Positions 35,469 through 44,433 of a DNA stretch of 63,063 bases are shown here, piece after piece. The DNA is from an uncultured Bacteroides sp. (GTDB taxonomy: Bacteria > Bacteroidota > Bacteroidia > Bacteroidales > Bacteroidaceae): contig CAAEFE010000121.1 in the NCBI GenBank assembly GCA_900755095.1, positions 1 to 63,063 of the forward strand, in the 5' to 3' direction. The notes under the pieces were generated by a model, which was given only the letters and a program-made list of their open reading frames with translations, made no database searches and was not told the origin of the DNA. Position numbers and translations under genes: made by a program. The number at the start of each line of letters is the position of its first letter. The first letter of the stretch is position 1.

Positions 35469-37190
35469 CTAGAAGCTGAAGCTTAATCCTCCCAGGAAGT
35501 TAAGACCTTCTGTAGGATAGCCCAGATAATACTGGTATTTCTTATTGAGGATATTATTAATCCGGGCATACACGGATACTCCTTTGAACACATTATAGCT
35601 GGCTCCGGCATGCAGGTCGCTGACTGCTGCGGCTTTAATGCCTTCTACCTTTGTGCGTCCGATATAATCGTAACCGAGATTGATATTCAGTCCTGTGATC
35701 GGGCGGAAGTCTGCGCTGAAATTAATTTCGCAGGCGGGTTTCATATACAGGCTGTATTTTTCTTTCGCATCCCAGTTACGGTAAGTTCCAGCAGCGGACA
35801 ATGCAATGAGGTCTTTGTATTCATAGCTGATCTTCATACCGGCGTAGAAGTTGTTGGTATTGCTGAATTCCAGATTCAGATATTGATGTGCTGTGACCGG
35901 AGACGAGGAATTCCCTTCCTGAGCATCACCGGCAAGTGAGGGATCATAGTTGACAAATGTTTCTTCCTGTACCTCAAAGAAATCGTCTTTCAAATCCTGA
36001 TAACCGCCATACAGATTGATCCATAATCCGGGATAAGGACTCGCTTTAAATCCTATCGCTGCATTCAGCTGTTCGTATGTATCAAGAATAGGAGCTGCCG
36101 GCAAGGCATAAGGACAGATCGTTTCCAGTCTGCGGAAATCGTTGACCAGCTTGCCTCCGGTAGCTTGCGCATAGAGTACGTAGCTGTCGGAGAAGATATA
36201 CTGTGCTGTTACATCCGGAGACACGCGGAATGATTTACCGCTGCCGAATGAGAGATCTACATTGGCTCCTGCACGCAGATTCCAGCTGTCGCTGCTAAGT
36301 TTATAATGCGGATTCAGTGCCAGAGCGGTACGGTTCTCATATACCTGGAGGTCGTCAGCAAGTTTCAGGTCTTTATTGTAGATGAGATTACGCATGTCCA
36401 ATCCGATGTTGATGCTCTGTTCGTCGCTGATAGCGCCGCTGATCAATCCTTTGGTATGCACTTGTGTTTCTCCGACTTTGTCATTGAAAAAGAAAGTGTT
36501 ATTGTTCTGACGGTTGTACATCATCAGATTGGTTTCCGCTTCGAACTGTATGGGATAATTTTCATCTGTCGATTTTACTCCCAGATGGAAGTCTCCTGAA
36601 GTAAACTTCTGCTTGCCGGGCTGAACCGGAGAAAGGTTGAAATTGCTGAGTCCGAAATTAGCGGCGATGTTGAAATCTACCTTGTTGAACTGGTGGATAT
36701 AATCGATATTCGCACGGGTACGGTAATAATAAGCGTTCCATTTCGTGTCTGCTTCCGGCATAGTCAGTTTGCCATCCATTCCGTCCATCTGAAAGCGGAC
36801 GTTCAACTTGTCCCTGTCCGACAGACGGAACAGGTAATTGGCAAGGAGATCCAGATTACCGTAGTTTCCATATCCGGCGCGTATATATCCGGGCTTGCTG
36901 CCGGGCTGCACTTCCGTTCCTACATAGGGACGCATTAGGTCGGCAGGAATAGAGGTAGCCGGGAAGAAAGTAGTGGCATATTCCACTTCCTTTTTGCTGA
37001 CGGTAGGTTCTTCCACTTTGGGCAGCACATTCACTTTGGAAGCATCCAGAATGTCGGGATTATATTCCTGTTCTACGACGACCGTGCGGTTCATGGTCGT
37101 ATCTTTCGGCTGAGTATTCTGTGCCTGAAGGTTGAACGGCATCAGAAATGCCAGTGTAAAGCCTCCTGCTATATAAAGAGTTCGTTTCAT
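35469..37190 (-). CDS. Outer-membrane beta-barrel (TonB receptor-like, no plug seen)
   Basis: A secreted 573-residue protein: signal peptide ending in NLQAQ, about 70 residues of linker (RTVVVEQEYNPDILDASK), then alternating amphipathic strands up to the terminal LNFLGGLSFSF, typical of an outer-membrane barrel. The barrel resembles TonB-dependent receptors (late segment GASYNVFKGVSVYARINNIL), but I see no plug domain, so it may not be an active transporter. The upstream TPR gene ends 12 bases earlier, so the two form an operon and probably a complex. The frame opens with a TTG nine bases upstream; ATG 37190 is preferred. Confidence 0.78.
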   Translation of the reverse strand: MKRTLYIAGGFTLAFLMPFNLQAQNTQPKDTTMNRTVVVEQEYNPDILDASKVNVLPKVEEPTVSKKEVEYATTFFPATSIPADLMRPYVGTEVQPGSKPGYIRAGYGNYGNLDLLANYLFRLSDRDKLNVRFQMDGMDGKLTMPEADTKWNAYYYRTRANIDYIHQFNKVDFNIAANFGLSNFNLSPVQPGKQKFTSGDFHLGVKSTDENYPIQFEAETNLMMYNRQNNNTFFFNDKVGETQVHTKGLISGAISDEQSINIGLDMRNLIYNKDLKLADDLQVYENRTALALNPHYKLSSDSWNLRAGANVDLSFGSGKSFRVSPDVTAQYIFSDSYVLYAQATGGKLVNDFRRLETICPYALPAAPILDTYEQLNAAIGFKASPYPGLWINLYGGYQDLKDDFFEVQEETFVNYDPSLAGDAQEGNSSSPVTAHQYLNLEFSNTNNFYAGMKISYEYKDLIALSAAGTYRNWDAKEKYSLYMKPACEINFSADFRPITGLNINLGYDYIGRTKVEGIKAAAVSDLHAGASYNVFKGVSVYARINNILNKKYQYYLGYPTEGLNFLGGLSFSF

Positions 37191-37202
37191 ACTTTTCAAT
37201 CT

Positions 37203-40200
37203 TTACTTGTTTAGTTTCTTTAGTCTGTCTTCAATCATGCTCTCGATATCGTCATTGCCTTGGTAATTCTGTTGCAGGCTCAGCAGATACTGGCGTGCGT
37301 CGAGGTCTTTACCCATAGCGACATATACGTCCGACAGGAGGACAAAGCTGCGTGCCAGCCAATAAGCGTGTGGCGTACTCTGTTCGATGTAGTTGAGCAG
37401 TTCTTTTTCTGCCGCCGTATATTCTTTTGCGTCATAAAGAGACTGGGCAACCTGATATTTAGCTTCGGCACCATAAGAATTACGGGTATCCTTGGCCAGT
37501 TCGCGGAAATCATCCAATGCTTTCTTGTCCGCTTTCTGATTCTTATAAGCTTTTGCGCGATAATAAAGAGCTTCGTTCTTCAGTTCCGGACTAAGCTTGG
37601 CTTCAGCCAGCACATCGGTAGCCGCGTGAATCGTTTCTACGTCGTCTCTCAGCAGGAAGGCACAGCGCAGGATACCGGTTTCGGCAAGCTGGCGGCGTTC
37701 TACATTGGTAGCTTTTTCTTTCAGCATCTTGTAGCTTGCCAGAGCTTCTGCCATCTGTTGCTGGTTGAACTGTACTTCCGCACGCATGATCAGCGCTTCT
37801 TCTGCGAATGGATTATTCGGATATTCAAGCAATTTTCCGGAGTGGAGGAGCACCATATCATAATTCTTCTGCTCATTTCCAATCTGGCAGAGGTAATAAT
37901 GTGCATTCAGGCTAAATGCTCCTTCTGGGAAAGTTTGCAGATATTTATTAAGGCTGCTCTTGGCTTCTTCTGTTCTGCCACGTGCATAAATCTTTTCGGC
38001 AGCCGCATACGTAAGTGAGTCCTGTTCGCTGGCGTCAAAGCGGATGTGTCCCGGCATCGCATTGGCTAAAGCCGCAAATTCATCGATACGGTTTAAATCT
38101 ACATAGATAGATTTCATATCGCGCATTGCCAGGCGGGCTTCTTCGCTGCCCGGATATTTCTCAATCACTTGTTTGTACGCATTGATTGCCTGGTCGAAGT
38201 TGCCGTTCTGATAATACAGCAAACCGATTTCAGCCGCAGCTTTCCGGCTGACGGGGCTTTCGGGATATTTCTCCAGCAATTCCTTGAAAGAAGTAATAGC
38301 CTGACTGTTGTTATCCATCAGTACATATGAACGCCCTTTTTCGTAGATGGCATTCACTGCGTATGGAGAAGAAGGATATTTGCCGACCAGCCTGTTCAGA
38401 AGAGTGATCTTACCGGTATAGTCTTTCTGTAAACCGGATACCAGTGCCAGCTGATAGAATGAGTAATCGCCGGAAGGAGTATTCATTTGTTCGGCTTGCG
38501 AGTAGTAGTGCTTGGCTTCTTCAAAGTTGCGCACATTCAGATGACAGTCTCCGATACGGTTGTAGGCATCTGCAAGCGCTGTTCTGTTTTCGCCTTTTTC
38601 CAGTTGGATATATTTTTGGAAATAATTGCTTGCCTGTGTATAGTCCTTGCGGTGGAAAGCAATGTATCCTAAGTTGTAGTTGGCGAGCGCATACATTTCA
38701 TTATTTGGCTGCGTGGTCAGTTGCAGGTAAGCGTTGAAATCGCGGGCGGCTTCCATCATCCGGTTGAGGCGGTAGTAAGATTCTCCGCACCAGTAGTAAG
38801 CGTCCGCCTTTGTCTGGCGGTTGTACTGCCCGATGGTGATGGACTGGTTCAGATATTGGAGAGCCTGTTCGAAATTGGCATTGGCAAACGACTGTGTACC
38901 CAGTTGGAAGAGAATCTTTTGTTTGGCTTCCATGATCTGTGCACTCGGCTTGGCAATCCGTTCGATTGACTTTAAAGCAGCTTCGTAGCTGCGGGTATTC
39001 ATATAGACTTCTACCAGATAGTTGCTTACTTTCTCGGCATACGGAGAAGTCGGGAATTCATTGAGAAATTTCTCAAAAGCAGTAACCGATTCACCGAAAG
39101 CGGAGTAGGACGTTTCGTGCAGGCAAAGTGCATAGTTGTAAGCGGCCTGTTCCTTAATCTGCAGGTTGGCGTTGGAGGCGGCTGCCTGTTCGAAAGCCAT
39201 ACGTGCCTTGTTCTTTTCTGCCAGTTGCAGGTAAGAGAGTCCCATGTGCAGGTAAGCATTCTGGGTCAGGGCATCGTTGGCGGTCGTCACTTGTCCCAGC
39301 ATTTCGGCTGCTTTGGAGTAGACTTTTGTCTGGTAATAGGAGAGTCCCAGCATATAAAGTGCATCCCGGCGGGGAGCAGAGTGATCTCTGTCCAGATAGC
39401 CGGTGAATGCTTCCACTGCCTGGTGATATTGTCCGAAATGGTAGTAAGCGTCTCCCAGAATGCGGTACATCTCGGCAGCGTGCTCGTTGTTCGGATAGGC
39501 CGACAGGTAGTTTTGTGCTACGATCTGCGCCTTATCATAGTTCTTTTTGATAGCATAGATTTCTGCTATGTAGTAAGGTACGAGTTCTTTGTACTTCGGG
39601 TCGTCCTGCAAAGGGAGGAAGTCTTTCAACGCTTCATCATAGCGCTTCTGAGTGTAGCGGATATAAGCGAGATAGTAACTGCAGTCCTTTGCATATTTGG
39701 GACTGCTGGCACGTAACGTTTCGAACCAGATGGCGGCTTCTTTCAGATTATCAGTCTTCATGTAGCAGGTTGCCAGTTGGTAGGTGCGGTCGTCGCGCTC
39801 CTCATTTCCCAGTAGATCGAGCCGTGTAGAATTAAAGAGTGCCAGGGCCTCATCATATTTCCCTTCATAGAAGTAGCAGGAAGCCAGTAGTGAATAGATT
39901 CGGTTGGCGTAGGGAGTATCCGGATAACAGTCGAGGTACTTGCGCAGTAACTCGATGCGGTTTTTGTCTTTCAGTTCATAAGCCGAACTGACTAACATAT
40001 ATTCTGCGTCCTGAAGGAGACTTGCTGTTGGCTTTTGCTTTACAAATGCTTTCAATGCAGGTATGGCAGCTGCATAATTTGTTTCCTGGAAAAGTTCTTT
40101 CCCTTCTTTATAAAGGTTGACAGGAGAGGTTATCTTTTCGCTTGTCTGTGCGGAGATGGCAATTGGTGCACAACACAACAAGGTGCAGATAATTCGTGAT

Positions 40201-40214
40201 ATTCTTTTCTTCAT
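37203..40214 (-). CDS. Large secreted TPR-repeat protein
   Basis: A signal peptide (to about residue 22, AISAQ) is followed by about 980 residues of tetratricopeptide-type repeats almost end to end. Recurrent units include YYIAEIYAIKKNYDKAQIVA, AYYHFGQYHQAVEAFTGYLD, YYQNGNFDQAINAYKQVIEK and YQVAQSLYDAKEYTAAEKEL. That is roughly 25 to 28 units. Such solenoids are protein-protein scaffolds; here it would sit in the periplasm, and its only obvious partner is the outer-membrane barrel encoded 12 bases downstream. No enzymatic motif is visible. I do not recognise a gene name. Confidence 0.88.
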   Translation of the reverse strand: MKKRISRIICTLLCCAPIAISAQTSEKITSPVNLYKEGKELFQETNYAAAIPALKAFVKQKPTASLLQDAEYMLVSSAYELKDKNRIELLRKYLDCYPDTPYANRIYSLLASCYFYEGKYDEALALFNSTRLDLLGNEERDDRTYQLATCYMKTDNLKEAAIWFETLRASSPKYAKDCSYYLAYIRYTQKRYDEALKDFLPLQDDPKYKELVPYYIAEIYAIKKNYDKAQIVAQNYLSAYPNNEHAAEMYRILGDAYYHFGQYHQAVEAFTGYLDRDHSAPRRDALYMLGLSYYQTKVYSKAAEMLGQVTTANDALTQNAYLHMGLSYLQLAEKNKARMAFEQAAASNANLQIKEQAAYNYALCLHETSYSAFGESVTAFEKFLNEFPTSPYAEKVSNYLVEVYMNTRSYEAALKSIERIAKPSAQIMEAKQKILFQLGTQSFANANFEQALQYLNQSITIGQYNRQTKADAYYWCGESYYRLNRMMEAARDFNAYLQLTTQPNNEMYALANYNLGYIAFHRKDYTQASNYFQKYIQLEKGENRTALADAYNRIGDCHLNVRNFEEAKHYYSQAEQMNTPSGDYSFYQLALVSGLQKDYTGKITLLNRLVGKYPSSPYAVNAIYEKGRSYVLMDNNSQAITSFKELLEKYPESPVSRKAAAEIGLLYYQNGNFDQAINAYKQVIEKYPGSEEARLAMRDMKSIYVDLNRIDEFAALANAMPGHIRFDASEQDSLTYAAAEKIYARGRTEEAKSSLNKYLQTFPEGAFSLNAHYYLCQIGNEQKNYDMVLLHSGKLLEYPNNPFAEEALIMRAEVQFNQQQMAEALASYKMLKEKATNVERRQLAETGILRCAFLLRDDVETIHAATDVLAEAKLSPELKNEALYYRAKAYKNQKADKKALDDFRELAKDTRNSYGAEAKYQVAQSLYDAKEYTAAEKELLNYIEQSTPHAYWLARSFVLLSDVYVAMGKDLDARQYLLSLQQNYQGNDDIESMIEDRLKKLNK

Positions 40215-40229
40215 AATCTAGTGTTTTGA

Positions 40230-40237
40230 CAAAAATA
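40230..40237 (-). promoter_or_regulatory. Probable -7 element of the TPR-barrel operon
   Basis: Minus strand TATTTTTG matches TAnnTTTG. It lies 16 bases before the TPR start codon. No good -33 is seen. Confidence 0.4.
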
Positions 40238-40302
40238 CGACTATATCTTCCAACGAAAACCCTTTGAAAGTTATTTTATAATCATTTAAATCTTTATGTA
40301 AA

Positions 40303-40398
40303 TTATCTCTCATCCATTTTGAATCCGAAATACTTATTCTTTTTGGACTCTTTTTTATCTTCCTGATGAGAGTAATTAAGTCTGATGTTGAATTTCAT
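40303..40398 (-). CDS. Candidate small protein of 31 residues
   Basis: A complete short frame runs from ATG 40398 to TAA 40303. It begins MKFNIRLNYS and ends KYFGFKMDER, is hydrophilic and very charged (10 Lys/Arg and 6 Asp/Glu), and has no signal or membrane segment. An exact -7 element, TATCTTTG on the minus strand (40437-40430), lies 32 bases upstream, with an A-rich stretch before the ATG. It sits between the NUDIX and TPR genes on the same strand as both. I know of no family for it. A leader peptide for the TPR operon is an alternative. Confidence 0.45.
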   Translation of the reverse strand: MKFNIRLNYSHQEDKKESKKNKYFGFKMDER

Positions 40399-40429
40399 GT
40401 GATTGTTGTTTTATAATTATTGGTGGTTA

Positions 40430-40437
40430 CAAAGATA
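40430..40437 (-). promoter_or_regulatory. -7 element upstream of the 31-codon ORF
   Basis: Minus strand TATCTTTG is an exact consensus. No matching -33 was found at 19-21 bases. Confidence 0.45.
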
Positions 40438-40505
40438 ATACGAATCTTAGTATTTTCCTCATTTAAAACGTTTTCTGATACCCAAAAGTTTAGTGCCCCT
40501 TTTAG

Positions 40506-41033
40506 TTAATTGTGTTGAGCCAGAAACTGTACAAGTCCCCGCCGAATGGAATCCAGCCCGAAATCTTCCGGACGTATCTCTGATAATGGCAGGAAGAAAG
40601 AATCTGCCACGTCATCCATTGCCGAGAAATGGCTCATGTCTTTTACGGTACAGAGAAAGAACATATCGAGCGTATGAACGGAAAAGCCGGAATAGATATA
40701 AATGTTCGGCAGGGAGAACTGATAGGTCGCTTTTTCTACCTTCAATCCTGTTTCCTCCCATACTTCCCTGCCTACTCCTTCTTCTCCTGTTTCGTTCATG
40801 TCGATAAATCCTCCGGGAAGGTCGAGTGTCCCTTTGGCCGGTTCTTTGGCACGGCGGCAGACCAGCAGTTCCTTCTTTTCATTCAGAATCAGTGCCACGG
40901 TAGCGGAAGACGGATTGAAATAATAAACAAAGCCGCAGTCTGTGCATTTCTTAGACTTCTCGTTGTTCACTTCGAAGTGCGGAGAACCGCATTCGGGACA
41001 GTACAGGAATTGGGCAAGAGGATGTTTCATCAT
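40506..41033 (-). CDS. NUDIX hydrolase with N-terminal zinc ribbon
   Basis: A 175-residue enzyme that hydrolyses a nucleoside diphosphate linked to another group. The N-terminus has a zinc ribbon (CPECG about 14-18, CTDCG about 35-39), as in NADH pyrophosphatase NudC-type proteins, and the NUDIX box is intact: GGFIDMNETGEEG then REVWEETG (about 74-97), with all the metal-binding Glu residues. It lacks the NudC SQPWPFPxS motif, so NAD(H) specificity is not supported. A single gene, convergent with nothing and divergent from the lyase gene. Confidence 0.88.
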   Translation of the reverse strand: MMKHPLAQFLYCPECGSPHFEVNNEKSKKCTDCGFVYYFNPSSATVALILNEKKELLVCRRAKEPAKGTLDLPGGFIDMNETGEEGVGREVWEETGLKVEKATYQFSLPNIYIYSGFSVHTLDMFFLCTVKDMSHFSAMDDVADSFFLPLSEIRPEDFGLDSIRRGLVQFLAQHN

Positions 41034-41064
41034 AACTGATTTTATATAATAGATTGTTTGCCGA

Positions 41065-41072
41065 CAAAAATA
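41065..41072 (-). promoter_or_regulatory. Probable -7 element of the NUDIX gene
   Basis: Minus strand TATTTTTG, 32 bases upstream of ATG 41033. No clear -33. Confidence 0.4.
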
Positions 41073-41178
41073 TAAAATCTTTTCTTCAGATATGGAATAA
41101 TGTGATTACAAAATGCTAAATACCCCGTCTTATTAGTATCATTAATAACAATCATATACAAATTAAAAGAATCAGACT

Positions 41179-42108
41179 ATGAATAACAAAATGAATATTC
41201 CTTTATCAGGAATTATTCCTCCGTTGGTAACTCCCTTGTTGGACGATGATGTGTTGGATGTGGAAGGTTTGCAAAGATTGATCGAACATCTGATAGCAGG
41301 GGGAGTACATGCTCTTTTTGTGTTGGGAACTACCGGTGAATCACAGAGCCTCAGTTATAAATTGAGGATGGAAATGATTAAAAATACCTGCCGTATAGCG
41401 AAAGGACGGTTGCCGGTATTGGTATGTATTTCCGATACTTCGATTGTGGAGAGTGTGAACCTTGCCTGCCTTGCGGCAGATCATGGAGCCGATGCCGTCG
41501 TTTCCGCTCCTCCTTACTACTTTGCGACAGGTCAGCCCGAACTGATCGAGTTTTATGAGCATCTGCTGCCTCAGTTGCCGTTACCATTATTCTTGTATAA
41601 TATGCCGACTCATACAAAGGTGAACTTTGCACCGGCTACGATTCAGCGGATAGCGGAGAATCCCGGCGTAATCGGTTTTAAAGACAGTTCGGCAAATACG
41701 GTTTATTTCCAGTCGGTGATGTATGCCATGAAAGATAATCCGGATTTCTCGATGCTGGTGGGACCGGAAGAAATTATGGCGGAATCCGTACTGCTGGGGG
41801 CTCATGGCGGCGTAAACGGTGGTGCGAATATGTTCCCCGAATTGTATGTGAGCTTATACAACGCTGCGAAGAATGCAGATATGGAAGAAGTGAGACGTTT
41901 GCAGGAAAAAGTAATGCAAATCAGTGCTACGATATATACGGTAGGGCAACATGGGTCCAGTTACCTGAAAGGTCTGAAATGTGCTCTCAGTCTACTCGGA
42001 ATATGCAGCGATTATGTGGCTGCGCCTTTCCATAAGTTCGAACAACGGGAAAGAGGAAAAATATGGAAGGCACTTCAAAATTTGGGAGTTGATGTAGTGC
42101 TCAGGTAA
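41179..42108 (+). CDS. DapA/NanA-family lyase (class I aldolase), substrate unknown
   Basis: A 309-residue pyruvate-type aldolase of the dihydrodipicolinate synthase/N-acetylneuraminate lyase family. The catalytic features are all present: GTTGE (50-54), the proton-relay Tyr140 in LFLYNMP and the Schiff-base Lys168 in VIGFKDSS. Those residues do not decide between DHDPS, sialic acid lyase and sugar-acid aldolases. The neighbour 24 bases downstream is a sodium symporter, which points to breakdown of an imported acid sugar rather than lysine synthesis. There are no other nan genes nearby, so I leave the symbol empty. Confidence 0.85.
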   Translation: MNNKMNIPLSGIIPPLVTPLLDDDVLDVEGLQRLIEHLIAGGVHALFVLGTTGESQSLSYKLRMEMIKNTCRIAKGRLPVLVCISDTSIVESVNLACLAADHGADAVVSAPPYYFATGQPELIEFYEHLLPQLPLPLFLYNMPTHTKVNFAPATIQRIAENPGVIGFKDSSANTVYFQSVMYAMKDNPDFSMLVGPEEIMAESVLLGAHGGVNGGANMFPELYVSLYNAAKNADMEEVRRLQEKVMQISATIYTVGQHGSSYLKGLKCALSLLGICSDYVAAPFHKFEQRERGKIWKALQNLGVDVVLR

Positions 42109-42132
42109 TTAATCAAGAAAAAATGAACGGCT

Positions 42133-43602
42133 ATGTCTATTCTCGACATTATTATCTTTTTATTCTTCACGGGGGGAGTTGTTGTCTTCGGCTGCTCTTT
42201 CTTCAACAAGAAACGTTCGTCGGAGGAATTTACTTCGGCAGGACGTTCCCTTCCGGGTTGGGTTGTGGGAATGTCTATTTTCGCAACGTATGTAAGTAGT
42301 ATCAGTTATCTGGCTTATCCGGGCAAGGCCTATATGTCCGATTGGAATGCTTTTGTATTCAGCTTGTCCATTCCGATAGCCTCGTATTTTGCTGCTAAAT
42401 ACTTTGTACCCTTTTATCGTTCTATCGGAAGCGTATCGGCTTACAGTTTTCTGGAAGAACGCTTTGGTCCCTGGGCGCGTGTATATGCGTCATCGTGTTA
42501 TCTTTTGACGCAGGTTGCCCGGATGGGGTCTATTCTGTATCTGCTCGCATTGCCTATGAATGCCCTGCTGGGATGGGATATTAAGATGATTATCGCAGTA
42601 ACCAGCGTTGCCATTATTGCCTATTCAATGCTGGGTGGTCTGAAAGCTGTGATATGGACGGAGGCGATTCAGGGATTTATTCTGATTGGTGGTGCGATAG
42701 CCTGCCTTTGTGTGCTGATGTTTAAAATGCCCGAAGGGCCTGCGCAGGTATTTCAGATAGCCATTACTGACCAGAAATTCAGTTTGGGAAGTTTCGGCAG
42801 CAGTCTGACCGAGTCTACTTTCTGGGTATGCCTTATTTACGGTATATTTATCAATCTACAGAATTATGGTATTGATCAGAACTACGTACAGCGTTATTTG
42901 ACGGCAAAGAGTGATAAACAGGCTAAGTTCTCCGCTCTCTTCGGAGGTTATTTGTTTATTCCGGTTTCTGCAGTGTTCTTTATGATAGGTACGGCATTGT
43001 ATGCATATTACAAGACGTTTCCGGAACTGCTTCCGGCAGGGGTCGAGGGGGACGCGGTCTTTCCCTATTTTATTGTACATGCGCTTCCGACCGGACTTAC
43101 CGGATTATTGATTGCCTCCATTTTCGCGGCGGGAATGAGTACGGTGGCTACAAGCATTACAAGTTCGGCTACTATCATTCTGACGGACTATTATGCCCGT
43201 TATATAAATAAGAGACCGACAGAAAAACAATCGGTGAGAGCCTTGTATGTTTCGAATGTACTGATCGGAATAATCGGTATTTTCGTAGCGCTGGCATTTC
43301 TGAACGTAGAGAGTGCGCTGGATGCCTGGTGGGCTTTGTCCTCCATCTTCAGCGGTGGTATGCTGGGACTCTTCCTGCTGGGGTATATTTCAAAGAAGGC
43401 GCGGAATGTTGACGCCGTTTTGGGAGTGATCTGTGGCATTATCGTTGTCGTCTGGATGAGCTTGTCTCCTATCTTCTTTAAAGATGGTTTTATGAGCGAA
43501 TATGCAAGCCCGTTTCATGCTAACCTGACTATTGTCTTCGGAACCATTGTTATCTTTTTGGCAGGCTTTCTCAGTATGCGTTTACTGAAAACAAAGAAGT
43601 AG
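42133..43602 (+). CDS. Sodium:solute symporter (SSS/SLC5 family)
   Basis: A 489-residue inner-membrane transporter with about 13 predicted helices. Family landmarks include SSEEFTSAGRSLPGWVVGMS in the first loop, GGLKAVIWTEAIQGFILIGG, and ASIFAAGMSTVATSITSSAT, which carries the sodium-site Ser/Thr residues. The substrate is not readable; pairing with the aldolase-family lyase 24 bases upstream suggests a sialic acid or related sugar acid. The two genes form an operon that ends before the ahpC promoter. Confidence 0.88.
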   Translation: MSILDIIIFLFFTGGVVVFGCSFFNKKRSSEEFTSAGRSLPGWVVGMSIFATYVSSISYLAYPGKAYMSDWNAFVFSLSIPIASYFAAKYFVPFYRSIGSVSAYSFLEERFGPWARVYASSCYLLTQVARMGSILYLLALPMNALLGWDIKMIIAVTSVAIIAYSMLGGLKAVIWTEAIQGFILIGGAIACLCVLMFKMPEGPAQVFQIAITDQKFSLGSFGSSLTESTFWVCLIYGIFINLQNYGIDQNYVQRYLTAKSDKQAKFSALFGGYLFIPVSAVFFMIGTALYAYYKTFPELLPAGVEGDAVFPYFIVHALPTGLTGLLIASIFAAGMSTVATSITSSATIILTDYYARYINKRPTEKQSVRALYVSNVLIGIIGIFVALAFLNVESALDAWWALSSIFSGGMLGLFLLGYISKKARNVDAVLGVICGIIVVVWMSLSPIFFKDGFMSEYASPFHANLTIVFGTIVIFLAGFLSMRLLKTKK

Positions 43603-43639
43603 AAGAAGGCAGCTTCACTGGCAGGCATATTGGTTTCAT

Positions 43640-43673
43640 CTATTATCCGATAGAATTATTCGATTGGACTTTT
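43640..43673 (+). promoter_or_regulatory. Possible OxyR site upstream of ahpC
   Basis: ATAG-7-CGAT (within CCGATAGAATTATTCGATTG) and the adjacent CTAT-6-ATAG resemble the OxyR pattern ATAG-n7-CTAT repeated. It lies just upstream of the -33 element, where an OxyR activator would sit. Half-site matches are imperfect. Confidence 0.3.
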
Positions 43674-43706
43674 TTTGCAAAGGCGGGGTTTCCGCCTTTA
43701 TCTTTG
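43674..43706 (+). promoter_or_regulatory. Promoter of ahpC
   Basis: TTTG (43674-43677), 21 bases, TATCTTTG (43699-43706). The spacer contains a perfect 8-bp inverted repeat AAAGGCGG/CCGCCTTT (43679-43686 and 43692-43699), which may also terminate the symporter operon. The leader is about 70 bases. Confidence 0.75.
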
Positions 43707-43784
43707 CATCAGAAACAAAAAACAAAACGATGTTTCTGATGTTATAAGTCAAATCAATTAATAACAATAAAAGCAATAAAGAGT

Positions 43785-44351
43785 ATGGAACCAATTTTAA
43801 ATTCTCAACTTCCTGAATTCAGTGTTCAGGCTTTTCAAAACGGAGCTTTCAAGACAGTAACCAACAACGACCTGAAAGGTAAATGGGCAATCCTTTTCTT
43901 CTACCCTGCCGACTTTACATTTGTATGTCCGACAGAATTGGTAGACATGGCTGACAAATATGCTCAGTTCCAGGAAATGGGTGTGGAAATCTACTCGGTA
44001 AGTACTGACTCGCATTTCGTACACAAAGCCTGGCATGATGCTTCCGAAAGTATCCGTAAGATCAAATACCCGATGCTGGCAGACCCGACAGGCGCTTTGA
44101 GCCGTGCACTGGGTGTATATATCGAAGAAGAAGGTATGGCTTACCGCGGAACATTCGTCGTAAACCCGGAAGGAAAGATTAAAGTGGTGGAACTGAATGA
44201 TAACAATATTGGTCGTGACGCCAGCGAATTACTTCGCAAAGTAGAAGCCGCACAGTTTGTGGCTACTCACGACGGAGAAGTTTGCCCGGCTAAATGGAAG
44301 AAGGGCGAATCTACTCTGAAGCCAAGCATTGACCTTGTCGGTAAGATTTGA
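43785..44351 (+). CDS. ahpC: Alkyl hydroperoxide reductase subunit C (peroxiredoxin)
   Basis: A 188-residue typical 2-Cys peroxiredoxin that reduces hydrogen peroxide and organic peroxides. The peroxidatic Cys48 is in FTFVCPTE and the resolving Cys167 in EVCPAKW. The family's GTFVVNPEGKI segment and C-terminal tail are complete. It is re-reduced by AhpF, encoded next. A strong hairpin separates the two genes, so ahpC is expected to be made in excess over ahpF. Confidence 0.97.
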   Translation: MEPILNSQLPEFSVQAFQNGAFKTVTNNDLKGKWAILFFYPADFTFVCPTELVDMADKYAQFQEMGVEIYSVSTDSHFVHKAWHDASESIRKIKYPMLADPTGALSRALGVYIEEEGMAYRGTFVVNPEGKIKVVELNDNNIGRDASELLRKVEAAQFVATHDGEVCPAKWKKGESTLKPSIDLVGKI

Positions 44352-44371
44352 TAGATCTTGATAATGTGTGT

Positions 44372-44410
44372 GAAGGGCCGGTAACGGAGACGCTGCCGGC
44401 CCTTCTTTTA
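44372..44410 (+). terminator. Strong hairpin between ahpC and ahpF (partial terminator)
   Basis: A perfect 10-bp GC-rich inverted repeat, GAAGGGCCGG (44372-44381) against 44396-44405, is followed by a short T-run. No separate ahpF promoter is visible, so this probably lets only part of transcription through. Confidence 0.8.
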
Positions 44411-44433
44411 AAAGAATGAAAGGAGAAAGAGAG

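Noticed and set aside
41179..42108. Calling the lyase dapA (lysine synthesis)
   Set aside because: Active-site residues are common to several enzymes, and co-transcription with a sodium symporter suggests breakdown of an imported compound.
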